This document shows positions 1 to 9,916 of a stretch of 64,000 nt of DNA, one piece after another (position 1 is the first letter of the stretch; each line of letters starts with the position of its first letter). The position numbers were made by a program, and so were the translations under genes. Below the pieces are notes generated by a model, which saw only the letters and a program-made list of their open reading frames with translations, was not told where the DNA came from and did not search any database. The DNA is from Ruegeria sp. ANG-R (GTDB lineage Bacteria > Pseudomonadota > Alphaproteobacteria > Rhodobacterales > Rhodobacteraceae): assembly GCF_000813985.1 (NCBI RefSeq), contig NZ_JWLJ01000001.1:918453-982452 (forward strand). Direction: 5' to 3'.

Positions 1-2672
1 ATTATAAACGCTTTGCGGCCGAAACTTTTTCTCACGCCAACAAACTGGACAAGCGAATTTGGGGCAAGCCAGGTGCAAAGATCGGGTTTGTTGCAGCGGG
101 TAAGAACTGGCTTGATCTGGCGCACGCGATGTCGCTGTTGAACATCGATGCGGGCGAGGCCGAGCGGCTTGGAATTACCACCTATAAGATCGGCCAGACA
201 TTTCCTTTGGATATGAAAGGCTTTCACGACTGGGCCGAAGGGCTGGACCTGATCGTGATTGTCGAGGAAAAGCGAAAGCTGATCGAGGTTCAGGTCAAAG
301 AGGCGATCTTTGACGATCGGCGCGGGCGTCGCGTGTACGGCTGGTACAAGGGCGGGGCAGGGACGCTGCACCGCGAAGAATTGTTCCCGACCCGGGGGGC
401 GCTCGACCCGATCATGATCGCCGAGAAGCTGGGGCAGATCCTGATAGAGGAGGGCCATGACACGGACGGTGTGCGTGCGGGCCTTGCCAGACTTGATGAG
501 GCGCGACGGGCCGACAACGCGCAGGAAATCGCGGCTCGATTGCCGTATTTCTGTTCGGGCTGCCCGCATAACAGCTCGACGAAACTGCCAGATGGCAGCC
601 GTGCTTATGCCGGAATCGGCTGTCACTACATGGTGCAATGGATGGATCGCGAGACCACCGGATTCACGCAGATGGGCGGTGAGGGTGCGAACTGGGTTGG
701 TGAGGCTCCATTCTCGACCACCAAGCACGTGTTTCAGAACCTCGGGGACGGAACCTATAACCACTCGGGCGTTCAGGCCATCCGCGCCGCACTGGCGGCG
801 GGTACCAACATCACATTCAAGATTCTGTTCAATGATGCGGTCGCCATGACTGGCGGACAGGAGAATGAGGGCGGGTTGAGTGCCGAACGGATCGTGGCTG
901 AAGTCAAGGCGATGGGCGTCAGGGATGTCGCGGTTGTTTATGACGAAAAAGAAGATGTGAATTTCGGTGCCATGCCCGCCGATATCGAGACCTTTGAGCG
1001 GGCAGACCTGATGCGCGTTCAGGAAAAGTTCCGTGATATCGAGGGGGTATCGGTCATTGTTTATATCCAGACCTGTGCAGCGGAAAAGCGCAGGCGGCGC
1101 AAGCGGGGCTCGTTCCCGGACCCGGACAAACGTGTGTTTATCAATACCGATATCTGCGAAGGGTGCGGCGATTGCGGTGTCCAGTCGAACTGTGTCTCAA
1201 TCGTTCCGAAGGAAACGGAACTGGGACGGAAACGGGCGATTGATCAGTCGAGCTGCAACAAGGATTTCTCGTGCCTGAACGGGTTTTGCCCGTCGTTCAT
1301 TACCGTCGAAGGTGCACAGGTTCGCAAAGAGGCGACCACCGATATCGACCTGCCGGACCTGCCCGAGCCGGATCTGCCACAAATCGATGGCACCCATAAT
1401 GTGGTCATCACGGGTGTCGGCGGTACCGGTGTTGTCACGATCGGAGCCGTCCTTGCACAGGCCGCTCAGATCGACGGCAAGGGTGCCGGAATGATGGAGA
1501 TGGCGGGTTTGGCGCAAAAGGGGGGCGCGGTGCATATCAATTGTCGCATCGCGAATAAACCCGAGGATATAAGCGCCATTCGCGTGGCCACCGGGGAAGC
1601 ACATGCGTTGATCGGGGGCGATCTGGTTGTGTCGGCTGGGGCAAAGACCCTGGGTCTGACACGGGCGGGTCAGACCGGAGCCGTTGTGAACAGTCATGAG
1701 ATCGTCACCGGCGATTTCACCCGCGATACCGATTTTCAGATTCCAAGCGACCGCCTTGAACTGGCGCTGCGGGCGCGTCTGAAGGATGCGGTTGATCTGT
1801 TTGACGCCACCGATCTGGCACGCGCGGTGATGGGGGATTCGATCTACTCCAACATGATGGTCTTCGGTGCCACCTGGCAACGTGGGTTGTTACCAATTCG
1901 ACATCAGGCGATTATGGAGGCCATCGAACTGAACGGCGCGGCTGTTGAACGCAACAAACGCGCTTTTGAGGTAGGTCGCTGGGCGGTGACACATCCCGAA
2001 GAAGTTGCAAAGATTCTGCACCTCAACGTCGCGGAATTACCGAAGACTCTTGATCAGGTGATCGACTTCCGTGCCGCGCATCTAACCGATTACCAAGGCA
2101 AGCGCCTGGCGAAGCGCTATCGCAAGCTGGTCGATGGTGTTGAAGACAACAAGGTTCGCGAGGCGGTTGCCAAAGGCTATCATAAGCTTTTGTCTTACAA
2201 GGACGAATACGAAGTCGCCCGGCTGTTGCTCGACAGCCGTCAGAAGGCTGCGGCCGAGTTTGACGGTGACTTCAGGATGACCTTCCACCTTGCGCCTCCG
2301 GCTCTGGGCTCGAAAGGCGTGAATGGCCGCCCGACCAAGAAGGCCTTTGGTGAATGGTTCCTGGGGCCGCTGAAATTGCTCGCGAAACTGAAGGTCCTGC
2401 GCGGCACACCTTTGGATGTGTTCGGCTATACTGCGGAACGCAAGATGGAACGCGCCCTGATCCGCCAGTACGAAAAGGACATGAAAGAGGTCCTGCCCAA
2501 GCTGACGTCAGAAACCAGCCAAGCGATCGCGGCTCTTGCGGCCTTGCCTTTGGGCATTCGTGGATTTGGACCGGTTCTGGTCGCCAATGAAGCCAAGGCC
2601 GCGAAACGGCGTGAGGAATTGCTGGCTGTCATCCGCGATGGCGGGCCCGAGATGAAGGCTGCGGCAGAGTGA
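1..2672 (+). CDS. Indolepyruvate ferredoxin oxidoreductase, fused alpha/gamma chain (5'-truncated)
   Basis: The protein oxidatively decarboxylates aryl pyruvates such as indolepyruvate to the acyl-CoA, passing electrons to ferredoxin. The frame is open from base 3 with no start, so the N-terminus lies upstream of the window and 889 residues are visible. A thiamine-diphosphate-type region comes first, with motifs such as GGEGANWVG and TGGQENEGG. A cysteine-rich ferredoxin-like segment follows (CEGCGDC, then SCNKDFSCLNGFCP). The gamma-type domain begins near GVGGTGVVTIG. The arrangement matches the single-chain alphaproteobacterial enzyme of about 1,100-1,200 residues rather than separate IorA and IorB. 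The first internal ATG at 129 is not the true start because homologous-looking sequence continues upstream of it. The gene sits about 80 bp before an unrelated acyltransferase gene. Confidence 0.9.
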   Translation, partial: YKRFAAETFSHANKLDKRIWGKPGAKIGFVAAGKNWLDLAHAMSLLNIDAGEAERLGITTYKIGQTFPLDMKGFHDWAEGLDLIVIVEEKRKLIEVQVKEAIFDDRRGRRVYGWYKGGAGTLHREELFPTRGALDPIMIAEKLGQILIEEGHDTDGVRAGLARLDEARRADNAQEIAARLPYFCSGCPHNSSTKLPDGSRAYAGIGCHYMVQWMDRETTGFTQMGGEGANWVGEAPFSTTKHVFQNLGDGTYNHSGVQAIRAALAAGTNITFKILFNDAVAMTGGQENEGGLSAERIVAEVKAMGVRDVAVVYDEKEDVNFGAMPADIETFERADLMRVQEKFRDIEGVSVIVYIQTCAAEKRRRRKRGSFPDPDKRVFINTDICEGCGDCGVQSNCVSIVPKETELGRKRAIDQSSCNKDFSCLNGFCPSFITVEGAQVRKEATTDIDLPDLPEPDLPQIDGTHNVVITGVGGTGVVTIGAVLAQAAQIDGKGAGMMEMAGLAQKGGAVHINCRIANKPEDISAIRVATGEAHALIGGDLVVSAGAKTLGLTRAGQTGAVVNSHEIVTGDFTRDTDFQIPSDRLELALRARLKDAVDLFDATDLARAVMGDSIYSNMMVFGATWQRGLLPIRHQAIMEAIELNGAAVERNKRAFEVGRWAVTHPEEVAKILHLNVAELPKTLDQVIDFRAAHLTDYQGKRLAKRYRKLVDGVEDNKVREAVAKGYHKLLSYKDEYEVARLLLDSRQKAAAEFDGDFRMTFHLAPPALGSKGVNGRPTKKAFGEWFLGPLKLLAKLKVLRGTPLDVFGYTAERKMERALIRQYEKDMKEVLPKLTSETSQAIAALAALPLGIRGFGPVLVANEAKAAKRREELLAVIRDGGPEMKAAAE

Positions 2673-2750
2673 AGCTTTACAAGCCTGTCACGAAATCTAT
2701 GCAAAATGGTTACCCGGCCTTATTTAGAAGGCAGCAAACCGGAGTAGCCA

Positions 2751-3629
2751 ATGCCGTCGCGCCATCACGTCGCCCGTGACATTTCCTACGCCCATTCCGC
2801 CGAAACGCGGAGTGGGCGGATGGTGATCAAGCTGATGGAAAATACGACTGGTCGCCTGCGTCTGATCCGCCGCGCGGACGGGTATGAGCAGGAAGTGGCG
2901 CAGGGTCGTGATTTCTGGTCCGTGATGGTGGATCGCTATGGCCTGTCGTTGGACGTGGTTGGTGGTGCACTGTCGAACATCCCGAAAGATGGACCGCTGA
3001 TTCTGATCGCGAACCACCCCTACGGCATTCTGGATGGGCTGATGATGGGTCATATCCTGTCTCAGACGCGCGGCGATTTTCGTATTCTCGCCAATCATGT
3101 CTTCCGCAAATCCGACGACCTTAACCGTATCGTCCTGCCAATCTCGTTCGATGCCACCAAAGAGGCGATGAGGCTGAATCTTGAGACCCGCAAGACCGCT
3201 CTGAACTATCTGAGCGACGGCGGCGCGATCGGGATATTTCCGGGTGGGACAGTAAGCACGGCAGCGAAACCATTCTCGTACCCGATGGACCCCGGTTGGC
3301 GCGGGTTTACCGCTCGGATGGTTGCGAAATCGAATGCGACCGTGGTGCCGGTGTTCTTCGATGGACATACCTCTCGCTTGTTCCAGATCGCCAGCCACCT
3401 GCACAACACGTTGCGTATGGGACTGCTGATCAAAGAGTTCAGGAAACGGGTTGATACGTCTGTCGGAGTCGTCGTCGGTGAACCGATCGGGCGCGACATT
3501 CTGGACCCACTTGGCAAGGATACGCGCAAGATGATGGATTTCCTGCGCAAAGCCACGTATGAGCTGTCTCCGACTCCGCTGAAGTCTTATGACTATGGCT
3601 ATGAATTCGAGGAACGGCATCGCGCCTGA
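2751..3629 (+). CDS. Lysophospholipid acyltransferase family protein
   Basis: This is a 292-residue member of the PlsC-like acyltransferase superfamily, of the type often annotated as hemolysin-like acyltransferase. The acyl-acceptor motif NHPYGILDG occurs near residues 88-96, with the catalytic histidine at 89 and an aspartate at 95. A second conserved block, FPGGTVS, lies near residue 160. The protein probably transfers an acyl chain to a lysophospholipid or ornithine lipid precursor at the inner membrane, but the acceptor cannot be read from sequence. The ATG start is preceded by GGAG. murI follows 8 bp after the stop, so the two are likely co-transcribed. Confidence 0.75.
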   Translation: MPSRHHVARDISYAHSAETRSGRMVIKLMENTTGRLRLIRRADGYEQEVAQGRDFWSVMVDRYGLSLDVVGGALSNIPKDGPLILIANHPYGILDGLMMGHILSQTRGDFRILANHVFRKSDDLNRIVLPISFDATKEAMRLNLETRKTALNYLSDGGAIGIFPGGTVSTAAKPFSYPMDPGWRGFTARMVAKSNATVVPVFFDGHTSRLFQIASHLHNTLRMGLLIKEFRKRVDTSVGVVVGEPIGRDILDPLGKDTRKMMDFLRKATYELSPTPLKSYDYGYEFEERHRA

Positions 3630-3637
3630 AGGGGCAA

Positions 3638-4447
3638 ATGGCAGTAGGTATCTTTGATTCCGGATTGGGCGGTCTGACCGTCCTGAACGCCGCGCAGAAA
3701 CGTCTGCCCGACGTGGATTTTCTGTACTATGCGGACAGCGCACACGCGCCTTATGGCGTCCGTGATGCCGAGGATATTTATAATCTGACCCGCGCCGCCG
3801 TGCAGGATTTGTGGGCGCGGGGGTGCAATCTGGTGATTCTGGCTTGCAACACCGCCAGTGCTGCGGCCCTGCGCCGGATGCAGGAAGCCGGCGTGCCCGA
3901 GGGCAAGCGGGTTCTGGGCGTCTTTGTCCCGTTGATTGAGGCGCTGACCGAGCGGCAGTGGGGCGACAATTCTCCACCGCGTGAGGTTGAGGTGCAGCAT
4001 GTTGCGTTGTTCGCGACACCTGCGACCGTGTCCAGCCGGGCCTTTCAACGGGAACTGGCGTTTCGTGCCATCGGTGTCGATGTCGAGGCGCAGGCCTGTG
4101 GCGGCGTTGTAGACGCCATCGAAGAGGGCGACATGATTCTGGCCGAGGCTCTGGTGCGCAGCCATGTGGAGGCCCTGACTCGCAAGATGCCAGAGCCACA
4201 GGCGGCCATATTGGGCTGTACGCACTATCCGCTGATGGCCGACACGTTCCAGCAGGCGCTTGGCCCGGACGTCAAAGTCTATAGTCAGGGCGATCTGGTT
4301 GCGGAGAGCTTGGCAGATTATCTGCGACGCCACCCGACTATGCTGGGCGAAGGCTCGGGCGGGCACCTGACGACTGGCAAACCGGGTGTGGTGACGGATC
4401 GCGCGACACAATTCCTCCGACGACAAATCACCTTTGAAGCCGCCTGA
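3638..4447 (+). CDS. murI: Glutamate racemase
   Basis: The enzyme interconverts L- and D-glutamate to supply D-glutamate for peptidoglycan precursors in the cytoplasm. The 269-residue protein opens with the family signature [10 protein letters not shown]. It carries the two catalytic cysteine motifs, ACNTASA near residue 70 and GCTHYPL near residue 190. Length and motif order are normal for MurI. The ATG follows AGGGG closely and lies 8 bp downstream of the acyltransferase gene. The next gene, argC, begins about 95 bp later and may have its own promoter. Confidence 0.95.
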   Translation: MAVGIFDSGLGGLTVLNAAQKRLPDVDFLYYADSAHAPYGVRDAEDIYNLTRAAVQDLWARGCNLVILACNTASAAALRRMQEAGVPEGKRVLGVFVPLIEALTERQWGDNSPPREVEVQHVALFATPATVSSRAFQRELAFRAIGVDVEAQACGGVVDAIEEGDMILAEALVRSHVEALTRKMPEPQAAILGCTHYPLMADTFQQALGPDVKVYSQGDLVAESLADYLRRHPTMLGEGSGGHLTTGKPGVVTDRATQFLRRQITFEAA

Positions 4448-4541
4448 CCTAGGTCAAGGACGGCGCTTTTCCGATTTCGTAATTCGTTGACCGTCGCATC
4501 GGCGGTCACCCCATGTGACACATGAATGAAAGAGGTCTGAC

Positions 4542-5570
4542 ATGACCCATAAAATCGCAATTCTGGGTGCGTCCGGCTATACCGGTGCCGAACTCGTACG
4601 GCTGATCGCCGGGCATCCGAATATGGAAGTCAAAGCTCTGGCCGCCGAGCGCAAGGCCGGGCAGACCATGGCGCAGGTGTTCCCGCATCTGCGTCATCTG
4701 GATTTGCCCGTTCTCTGCAAGATATCCGAGATTGACTTTTCGCAGATCGATCTGTGCTTCTGCGCCTTGCCGCACAAGACCAGCCAGGAAGTCATACGCG
4801 ATCTGCCAAATACCCTGAAAATCGTCGACCTGTCGGCGGATTTCCGGCTGCGTGACGGCGATGAATACGAGAAATGGTACGGTAACCCACATGCCGCTCT
4901 TGGGCATCAGGAAGAGGCCGTTTATGGCCTGTCGGAGTTTTACCGTGATGAGATCCGCTCGGCTCGGTTGGTCGCCGGGACCGGGTGCAATGCAGCGACC
5001 GGGCAGTATGTACTGCGGCCGCTTATCACTGCTGGTGTCATTGATCTGGATGACATCATTCTCGATCTGAAATGCGCGGTTTCGGGCGCAGGTCGGGCGC
5101 TTAAAGAGAACCTGCTGCATGCAGAACTCAGCGAAGGGTCGAACGCATATGCCGTCGGCGGGGCACACCGGCATCTGGGCGAGTTCGATCAGGAATTCTC
5201 GGCACTGGCCGGGCGGACCGTGCATGTGCAGTTCACGCCACATCTGATCCCCGCGAACCGGGGTATTCTGGCGACCACCTACGTGAAGGGAGACCCGCAG
5301 AGTGTCTATGAGACCCTGCAATCCGCCTATGAAGCAGAGCCCTTCATCGAGATGCTGCCCTTCGGAGAAACGCCTTCCACCCACCATGTGCGGGGATCGA
5401 ATTTCTGCCATATCGGCGTGGCGGGCGACCGGATCGAACGCCGCGCAATTGTTGTGGCAGCACTGGATAATCTGACAAAAGGTAGCAGTGGGCAAGCCTT
5501 GCAGAACGCCAACCTGATGTTAGGTGAGGATGAAACCCAGGGGCTGATGATGGCCCCTCTGTTCCCGTGA
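4542..5570 (+). CDS. argC: N-acetyl-gamma-glutamyl-phosphate reductase
   Basis: ArgC catalyses the NADPH-dependent reduction of N-acetylglutamyl phosphate to the semialdehyde in arginine biosynthesis. The 342-residue protein starts with a Rossmann motif, [12 protein letters not shown]. It contains the catalytic cysteine block [10 protein letters not shown] near residue 150 and the HHVRGSNFC block near the C-terminus. The start ATG has the Shine-Dalgarno sequence GAGGT upstream. ccmE begins 7 bp after the stop, so arginine and cytochrome c maturation genes appear to be transcribed together here, although they are functionally unrelated. Confidence 0.95.
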   Translation: MTHKIAILGASGYTGAELVRLIAGHPNMEVKALAAERKAGQTMAQVFPHLRHLDLPVLCKISEIDFSQIDLCFCALPHKTSQEVIRDLPNTLKIVDLSADFRLRDGDEYEKWYGNPHAALGHQEEAVYGLSEFYRDEIRSARLVAGTGCNAATGQYVLRPLITAGVIDLDDIILDLKCAVSGAGRALKENLLHAELSEGSNAYAVGGAHRHLGEFDQEFSALAGRTVHVQFTPHLIPANRGILATTYVKGDPQSVYETLQSAYEAEPFIEMLPFGETPSTHHVRGSNFCHIGVAGDRIERRAIVVAALDNLTKGSSGQALQNANLMLGEDETQGLMMAPLFP

Positions 5571-5577
5571 GGACGGT

Positions 5578-6024
5578 ATGAAAACGCTCAAGAAACGTCG
5601 TCGAGTTCAGGTCATCGTGCTTGCTGCGGTGGCCCTTGCGTTGTCGACGGCATTTATCGGTGTGGCATTGAAAGATGGCATCAACTACTTTCGCTCACCC
5701 AGTCAGGTGATTGCCGAACCGCCGAAACCGGCTGAGGTGTTCCGCATCGGAGGGTTGGTAGAAGAAGGCTCGATCATTCGCGGTCAGGGTGAGACGGTGT
5801 ATTTTGTCGTCACTGATGGCGGTGAGAGCGTGAAGGTCGCTTTTACCGGTGTTCTGCCTGATCTGTTCTCGGAGAACCAAGGCATGGTTGGCACCGGAAG
5901 TTATGTGAATGGCGTCTTTGAAGCCACTGAAATCCTTGCGAAACATGACGAGACCTATATGCCGAAAGAGGTTGTGGATGCGCTGAAAGAGCAAGGCGTC
6001 TACAAGGACGGCAGCGATAGCTGA
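5578..6024 (+). CDS. ccmE: Cytochrome c maturation heme chaperone CcmE
   Basis: CcmE is the periplasmic heme chaperone that binds heme covalently and hands it to the CcmF/CcmH lyase. The 148-residue protein has a basic N-terminus and one membrane anchor at about residues 11-30, then an OB-fold domain. The heme-binding motif HDETY places the histidine at 123 and tyrosine at 127, matching the HxxxY rule. The gene overlaps nothing and directly follows argC. It is separated from ccmF by the muramidase/holin pair described below. Confidence 0.95.
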   Translation: MKTLKKRRRVQVIVLAAVALALSTAFIGVALKDGINYFRSPSQVIAEPPKPAEVFRIGGLVEEGSIIRGQGETVYFVVTDGGESVKVAFTGVLPDLFSENQGMVGTGSYVNGVFEATEILAKHDETYMPKEVVDALKEQGVYKDGSDS

Positions 6025-6073
6025 ATGCAGCTTTGCTGCATGCCTCCGGCGGAGGTATTTTGAACAGAAGAAG
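6025..6073 (+). repeat. Double hairpin plus short repeated 3' element (copy 1)
   Basis: Right after ccmE, ATGCAGC-TTT-GCTGCAT (6025-6041) and CCTCC-GGC-GGAGG (6043-6055) form two hairpins. They are followed by GAGGTATTTTGAACAGAAG-AAG (6052-6073). The same 3' string recurs at 17340-17362, one T longer and again after hairpins. It may be a terminator or mRNA 3'-end element present in many copies in this genome. The function is inferred; the match between the two copies is directly visible. Confidence 0.6.
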
Positions 6074-6171
6074 GGGGCGTTGCGCGCAAGAGGCGGGCAG
6101 CGCTCTTTGTTTTGTCTGGGTATTAACGCCATTCCCCGACCGTTTGCCTGAGCAAGGCGAAGGTGGCGAAC

Positions 6172-6783
6172 ATGCAGACGGTGCGGCAGATTGCAGAAGA
6201 TATCATAGGCCGGGAAGGCGGTTTTGTGGATGACCCGGACGATCCGGGCGGGGCGACCAAATACGGGGTGACGATCCATACGATGCGCCGGTTGGGCCTC
6301 GATCTGGATCGTGATGGCCTGGTGACGCGGCGCGACGTGCGAGCGTTGAGCAAAGTGCAAGCTGCCGAAATTTTTCTTGAGCATTATTTCGAAAAGCCGG
6401 GTATCGGGCAGTTGCCGGATGCTCTACAGGCGTCGGTTTTCGATATGTACGTGAATGCAGGGGCGCAAGCCGCGAAGATTTTGCAGAACCTGCTGCGCCA
6501 GATGGGGTTTGAGGTTGATGTAGATGGCGTGATCGGCCCTCAGACTGCGCGTGCGAGCAAGCTTGCTGCCGAGCCCAAACCGTTGGCCCTGAGGGATGCG
6601 TATGGCGTCGCCAGGCGCAACTATTATTTCCGCCTGGCGGACAGCAGGGCGCCGTTGCGTAAGTATGCAAGGACGCGCGTGGGCGGAAAGGGAGGGTGGA
6701 TCAAGCGCGCTGAGGAGTTTCTTTCACCGATCTACCACCTGTCGGATGCAGACTTTCAGAAAAGGATCTCGGCATGGGGTTGA
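6172..6783 (+). CDS. Glycoside hydrolase family 108 muramidase with peptidoglycan-binding domain
   Basis: This is a predicted N-acetylmuramidase that cuts the glycan backbone of peptidoglycan. The N-terminal GH108 signature REGGFVDDPDDPGG places the candidate catalytic glutamate at residue 15. A central region typical of the family is followed by a putative peptidoglycan-binding domain around residues 100-170 (DGVIGPQT). No signal peptide is visible, as in phage-like endolysins that depend on a holin. I chose the ATG at 6172, preceded by GAAGG; a GTG three codons upstream is possible. The stop overlaps the next gene by 10 bases, and that gene encodes a holin. The pair sits inside the cytochrome c maturation block. 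Confidence 0.8.
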   Translation: MQTVRQIAEDIIGREGGFVDDPDDPGGATKYGVTIHTMRRLGLDLDRDGLVTRRDVRALSKVQAAEIFLEHYFEKPGIGQLPDALQASVFDMYVNAGAQAAKILQNLLRQMGFEVDVDGVIGPQTARASKLAAEPKPLALRDAYGVARRNYYFRLADSRAPLRKYARTRVGGKGGWIKRAEEFLSPIYHLSDADFQKRISAWG

Positions 6784-7352
6784 TATCAGGGTTCTTGAGC
6801 TTGCTGTTTGGCAACGGTCGTAATGTGGTTCGTGAAACCACGGAGGTCTTTCGTGAGAATGCCGAGAAGGGGGCCGAGCGCGCCCTGACCCTGCGCGGCG
6901 CAGCCATGGCGCAGTTCGGGGCAGAGTTTCAGACCCCCGCCAAAGGAGGTTTCGATCGCTTTATGGACGGGCTGAATCGTTTGCCGCGTCCGGCGCTTGC
7001 GCTTGGCACGTTGGGCTTGTTTCTTGCCGCGATGATTGATCCGCTTTGGTTCGCTGCCCGGATGCAGGGCATCGCGCTTGTACCCGAGCCGCTGTGGTGG
7101 CTGCTTGGTGTGATCGTGTCATTTTACTTTGGCGCGCGGCATCAGATCAAAGCGCAGGATTTTCAGCGCGAGATCAGTGCAACGGTGCTGCGGGCACCGG
7201 AAGTTTTGGCCAATCTTGAGACAATCCGTGACCTGCAGGATGACCGCCCGGGCATCGCTGATACCGGGTCGGATGCGACCCTGAGCGAGTCCGCTTTTCA
7301 GGCTGATGCCAATCCCGCGCTCGAAGACTGGCGGCGCCTGCGCGCAACCTGA
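6774..7352 (+). CDS. Holin family (3TM type) membrane protein
   Basis: The 192-residue protein resembles the three-transmembrane holin family. It has an N-terminal hydrophobic patch (GLISGFLSLLFG) and two strong membrane segments at about residues 70-90 and 98-125. A charged C-terminal tail of about 65 residues follows. It probably forms the inner-membrane route by which the adjacent signal-less muramidase reaches the periplasm. The start codon overlaps the muramidase stop, so translation is probably coupled. No other phage genes are nearby, so this looks domesticated rather than part of a prophage. Confidence 0.75.
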   Translation: MGLISGFLSLLFGNGRNVVRETTEVFRENAEKGAERALTLRGAAMAQFGAEFQTPAKGGFDRFMDGLNRLPRPALALGTLGLFLAAMIDPLWFAARMQGIALVPEPLWWLLGVIVSFYFGARHQIKAQDFQREISATVLRAPEVLANLETIRDLQDDRPGIADTGSDATLSESAFQADANPALEDWRRLRAT

Positions 7353-7426
7353 GGCGCGACACTATGGTCCGCGCGGTTTGACGAATGTCAATGGAACATG
7401 CTGTGCCGCCGCAGTATAAGCGGGCC

Positions 7427-9391
7427 ATGATTACAGAGCTCGGCCATTTCGCACTGATCCTAGCCTTCCTGGTCGCCATCGTACAAACCGTGGTGCCACT
7501 GATTGGGGCTGCAAACAGATGGAACGGATGGATGGTTTTTGCCGAACCGGCAGCCATCACTCAGTTCATTCTGACGGCATTTTCCTTCGGAGCGCTGGTG
7601 TGGGCTTTTATGGCTTCGGACTTCTCGTTGCGGATCGTGGTTGAAAACAGTCACTCTGCCAAGCCGATGCTCTACAAGATCAGCGGAACTTGGGGCAACC
7701 ACGAAGGCTCGATGCTGCTATGGGTGCTCATCGTCACCATTTTCGGGGCTATGGCCGCAGTTTTCGGTGGCGGATTGCCCCCGACGTTGAAGGCACGGGT
7801 TCTGTCGGTGCAGGCGGCCATCGCTGTGGCGTTCTTTGCGTTCATTCTGTTCACATCGAACCCGTTCGACCGCCTGCCGGTGCCGCCATTTGACGGTCGG
7901 GACCTGAACCCTTTGTTGCAGGACCCGGGTTTGGCGTTTCACCCGCCGTTTCTGTATCTGGGCTATGTCGGCCTGAGCATGGCTTTCAGCTTTGCCGTGG
8001 CGGCCCTGATCGAAGGCCGGGTGGATGCGGCATGGGGCCGTTGGGTGCGTCCCTGGACGCTTGCGGCGTGGATATTCCTGACCATCGGTATCGCACTGGG
8101 GTCGTGGTGGGCCTATTACGAACTGGGCTGGGGAGGCTTCTGGTTCTGGGACCCGGTTGAAAACGCTTCGTTCATGCCGTGGCTATTGGCAGCAGCCCTG
8201 CTGCATTCGGCCATTGTGGTGGAAAAGCGCGAAGCTTTGAAAAGCTGGACCATTCTGCTGGCGATCATCGCCTTTGGCTTCTCGCTGATTGGCACGTTTA
8301 TTGTGCGCTCGGGGCTGCTGACCTCGGTTCATGCCTTCGCAAATGATCCAGAGCGGGGGGTGTTTATCCTGTTCATTCTGGTGATCTTCATCGGTGGTGC
8401 GCTGACGCTGTTTGCTGCGCGTGCTCAGGCGATGGAGGCAAAGGGTGTATTTGGAATGGTCAGCCGGGAAAGCGCGCTGATTCTGAACAATATCCTGCTG
8501 GCCGTCAGTTGTTTCGTCGTGTTTTTTGGCACGCTGTGGCCCATGGTGGCCGAGATGGCATTTGACCGGAAACTCTCGGTCGGAGCGCCATTCTTTAATG
8601 CTGCTTTCACGCCATTCATGATTGCCTTGGGGATCGTGCTGCCTGTTGGCGCTATGCTGCCTTGGAAGCGGGGCAGGTTGGGACGCGCGGCGTGGTCGCT
8701 GCGCTATGCATTTGTGCTGGCTGTTGCGCTGGCGATTCTGGTCTGGGTTATGCAGACCGGGCGCAGCGCTTTGGGGCCGGTGGGACTTTTTCTTGGCGCG
8801 TGGATTACCTTCGGAGCCATCGTCGACCTCTGGAGCCGCACAGGTCGCAAAGGCAATCTGGCCCGCCTGTTCCGTCTGCCGGGGGCGGACTGGGGCAAGG
8901 CCGTGGCGCATACCGGTTTGGGTGTCACGATGTTCGCCATCGCCGGGCTGACCGCGTGGGAGGTCGAAGATATCCGGGTCGCGCAACCCGGTCAGCCCTT
9001 TGAGGTCGGGCAGTTTACGTTAACCCTTCAGGACGTGCGCCGGGTTCAGGGGCCAAACTATTTCTCGACCATGGCAGACGTGATCGTTGAAAAGAATGGC
9101 CGGCAGATCACGACGCTCCACCCCGAAAAACGCGACTACCCAGTGGCGCGGATGCCCACGACCGAAGCGGCGATTGATTATCGGTTCCTGCGCGACCTGT
9201 ATGTCGTGATCGGAGATCAGCAGGCGGATGGCGGTTGGGTGATGCGGACCTACATCAAGCCTCTGGCCAACTGGATTTGGGGTGGGTGTATCCTGATGGC
9301 TTTGGGAGGTGTGCTCAGCCTGTCGGATCGCCGCTTCCGTGTGGCCGCCGGGGCGCGGAAAACACCCACTAGCGGAGTACCGGCCGAATGA
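7427..9391 (+). CDS. ccmF: Heme lyase CcmF
   Basis: CcmF is the multi-pass inner-membrane component of the system I cytochrome c heme lyase, receiving heme from CcmE and ligating it with CcmH. The start is taken at ATG 7427 (MITELGHFALIL), the usual CcmF beginning; an in-frame ATG at 7385 would add 14 untypical residues. The resulting 654-residue protein has many membrane helices. It carries the tryptophan-rich WWD-type motif WGGFWFWDPVENAS near residue 230. The stop overlaps the ccmH start (ATGA), implying translational coupling. Confidence 0.95.
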   Translation: MITELGHFALILAFLVAIVQTVVPLIGAANRWNGWMVFAEPAAITQFILTAFSFGALVWAFMASDFSLRIVVENSHSAKPMLYKISGTWGNHEGSMLLWVLIVTIFGAMAAVFGGGLPPTLKARVLSVQAAIAVAFFAFILFTSNPFDRLPVPPFDGRDLNPLLQDPGLAFHPPFLYLGYVGLSMAFSFAVAALIEGRVDAAWGRWVRPWTLAAWIFLTIGIALGSWWAYYELGWGGFWFWDPVENASFMPWLLAAALLHSAIVVEKREALKSWTILLAIIAFGFSLIGTFIVRSGLLTSVHAFANDPERGVFILFILVIFIGGALTLFAARAQAMEAKGVFGMVSRESALILNNILLAVSCFVVFFGTLWPMVAEMAFDRKLSVGAPFFNAAFTPFMIALGIVLPVGAMLPWKRGRLGRAAWSLRYAFVLAVALAILVWVMQTGRSALGPVGLFLGAWITFGAIVDLWSRTGRKGNLARLFRLPGADWGKAVAHTGLGVTMFAIAGLTAWEVEDIRVAQPGQPFEVGQFTLTLQDVRRVQGPNYFSTMADVIVEKNGRQITTLHPEKRDYPVARMPTTEAAIDYRFLRDLYVVIGDQQADGGWVMRTYIKPLANWIWGGCILMALGGVLSLSDRRFRVAAGARKTPTSGVPAE

Positions 9392-9843
9392 AGCGCCTGA
9401 TTATGATTTTGCTGTTGATCGCATCGCCGGTCGTGGCTGTTCAACCGGATGAAGTGCTGGATGACCCGGCGCTTGAGGCGCGGGCGCGCGAAATCAGCAC
9501 CGGCCTGCGCTGCCTTGTCTGCCGCAACGAGAGTATTGATGAAAGCAATGCCGAGCTTGCGCGAGATCTGCGTATCCTGCTGCGAGAACGTCTTGTGGCA
9601 GGCGATACCGATCAGGAAGCTGTAGAGTTCATCGTTGATCGATATGGCGAATATGTCCTGCTTAAACCAACCACAACCGGCACCAATCTGATGCTGTGGC
9701 TGGCGGGGCCGATCATGTTGCTGATCGCGGCGGGCATGGGCTGGAGCTTTTTGCGAAAGCGCTCACAGCATCAACAAGCGGCGCATACTGATGCGCTGAC
9801 CGAGGAAGAACAGGAACGCTTGCGCCAAATCCTGAAAGACTGA
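9388..9843 (+). CDS. ccmH: Cytochrome c maturation thiol protein CcmH (CcmL type)
   Basis: CcmH is a membrane-anchored periplasmic thioredoxin-like protein that keeps apocytochrome CXXCH cysteines reduced for heme attachment. The 151-residue product has a signal peptide or anchor at residues 1-18. Its redox motif LRCLVCRN has cysteines at 42 and 45. A C-terminal membrane helix lies at about residues 105-122. This is the short form without the TPR (CcmI-like) extension, and no ccmI follows. It overlaps ccmF by 4 bases. Confidence 0.93.
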   Translation: MKRLIMILLLIASPVVAVQPDEVLDDPALEARAREISTGLRCLVCRNESIDESNAELARDLRILLRERLVAGDTDQEAVEFIVDRYGEYVLLKPTTTGTNLMLWLAGPIMLLIAAGMGWSFLRKRSQHQQAAHTDALTEEEQERLRQILKD

Positions 9844-9916
9844 CGCGCGGTTCTGCTTTTCCTTTTTCCACATTTGCGTCAGGGTTTTGCAGAACGCTGC
9901 GCAGGTGAGGTTTTAA

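Noticed and set aside
2724-4199. Long open frame on the minus strand across the acyltransferase and murI genes
   Set aside because: It is antisense to two well-supported genes, low in typical protein composition (rich in R, H, P, Q) and has no recognisable domain. It is a by-product of GC-rich codon use.
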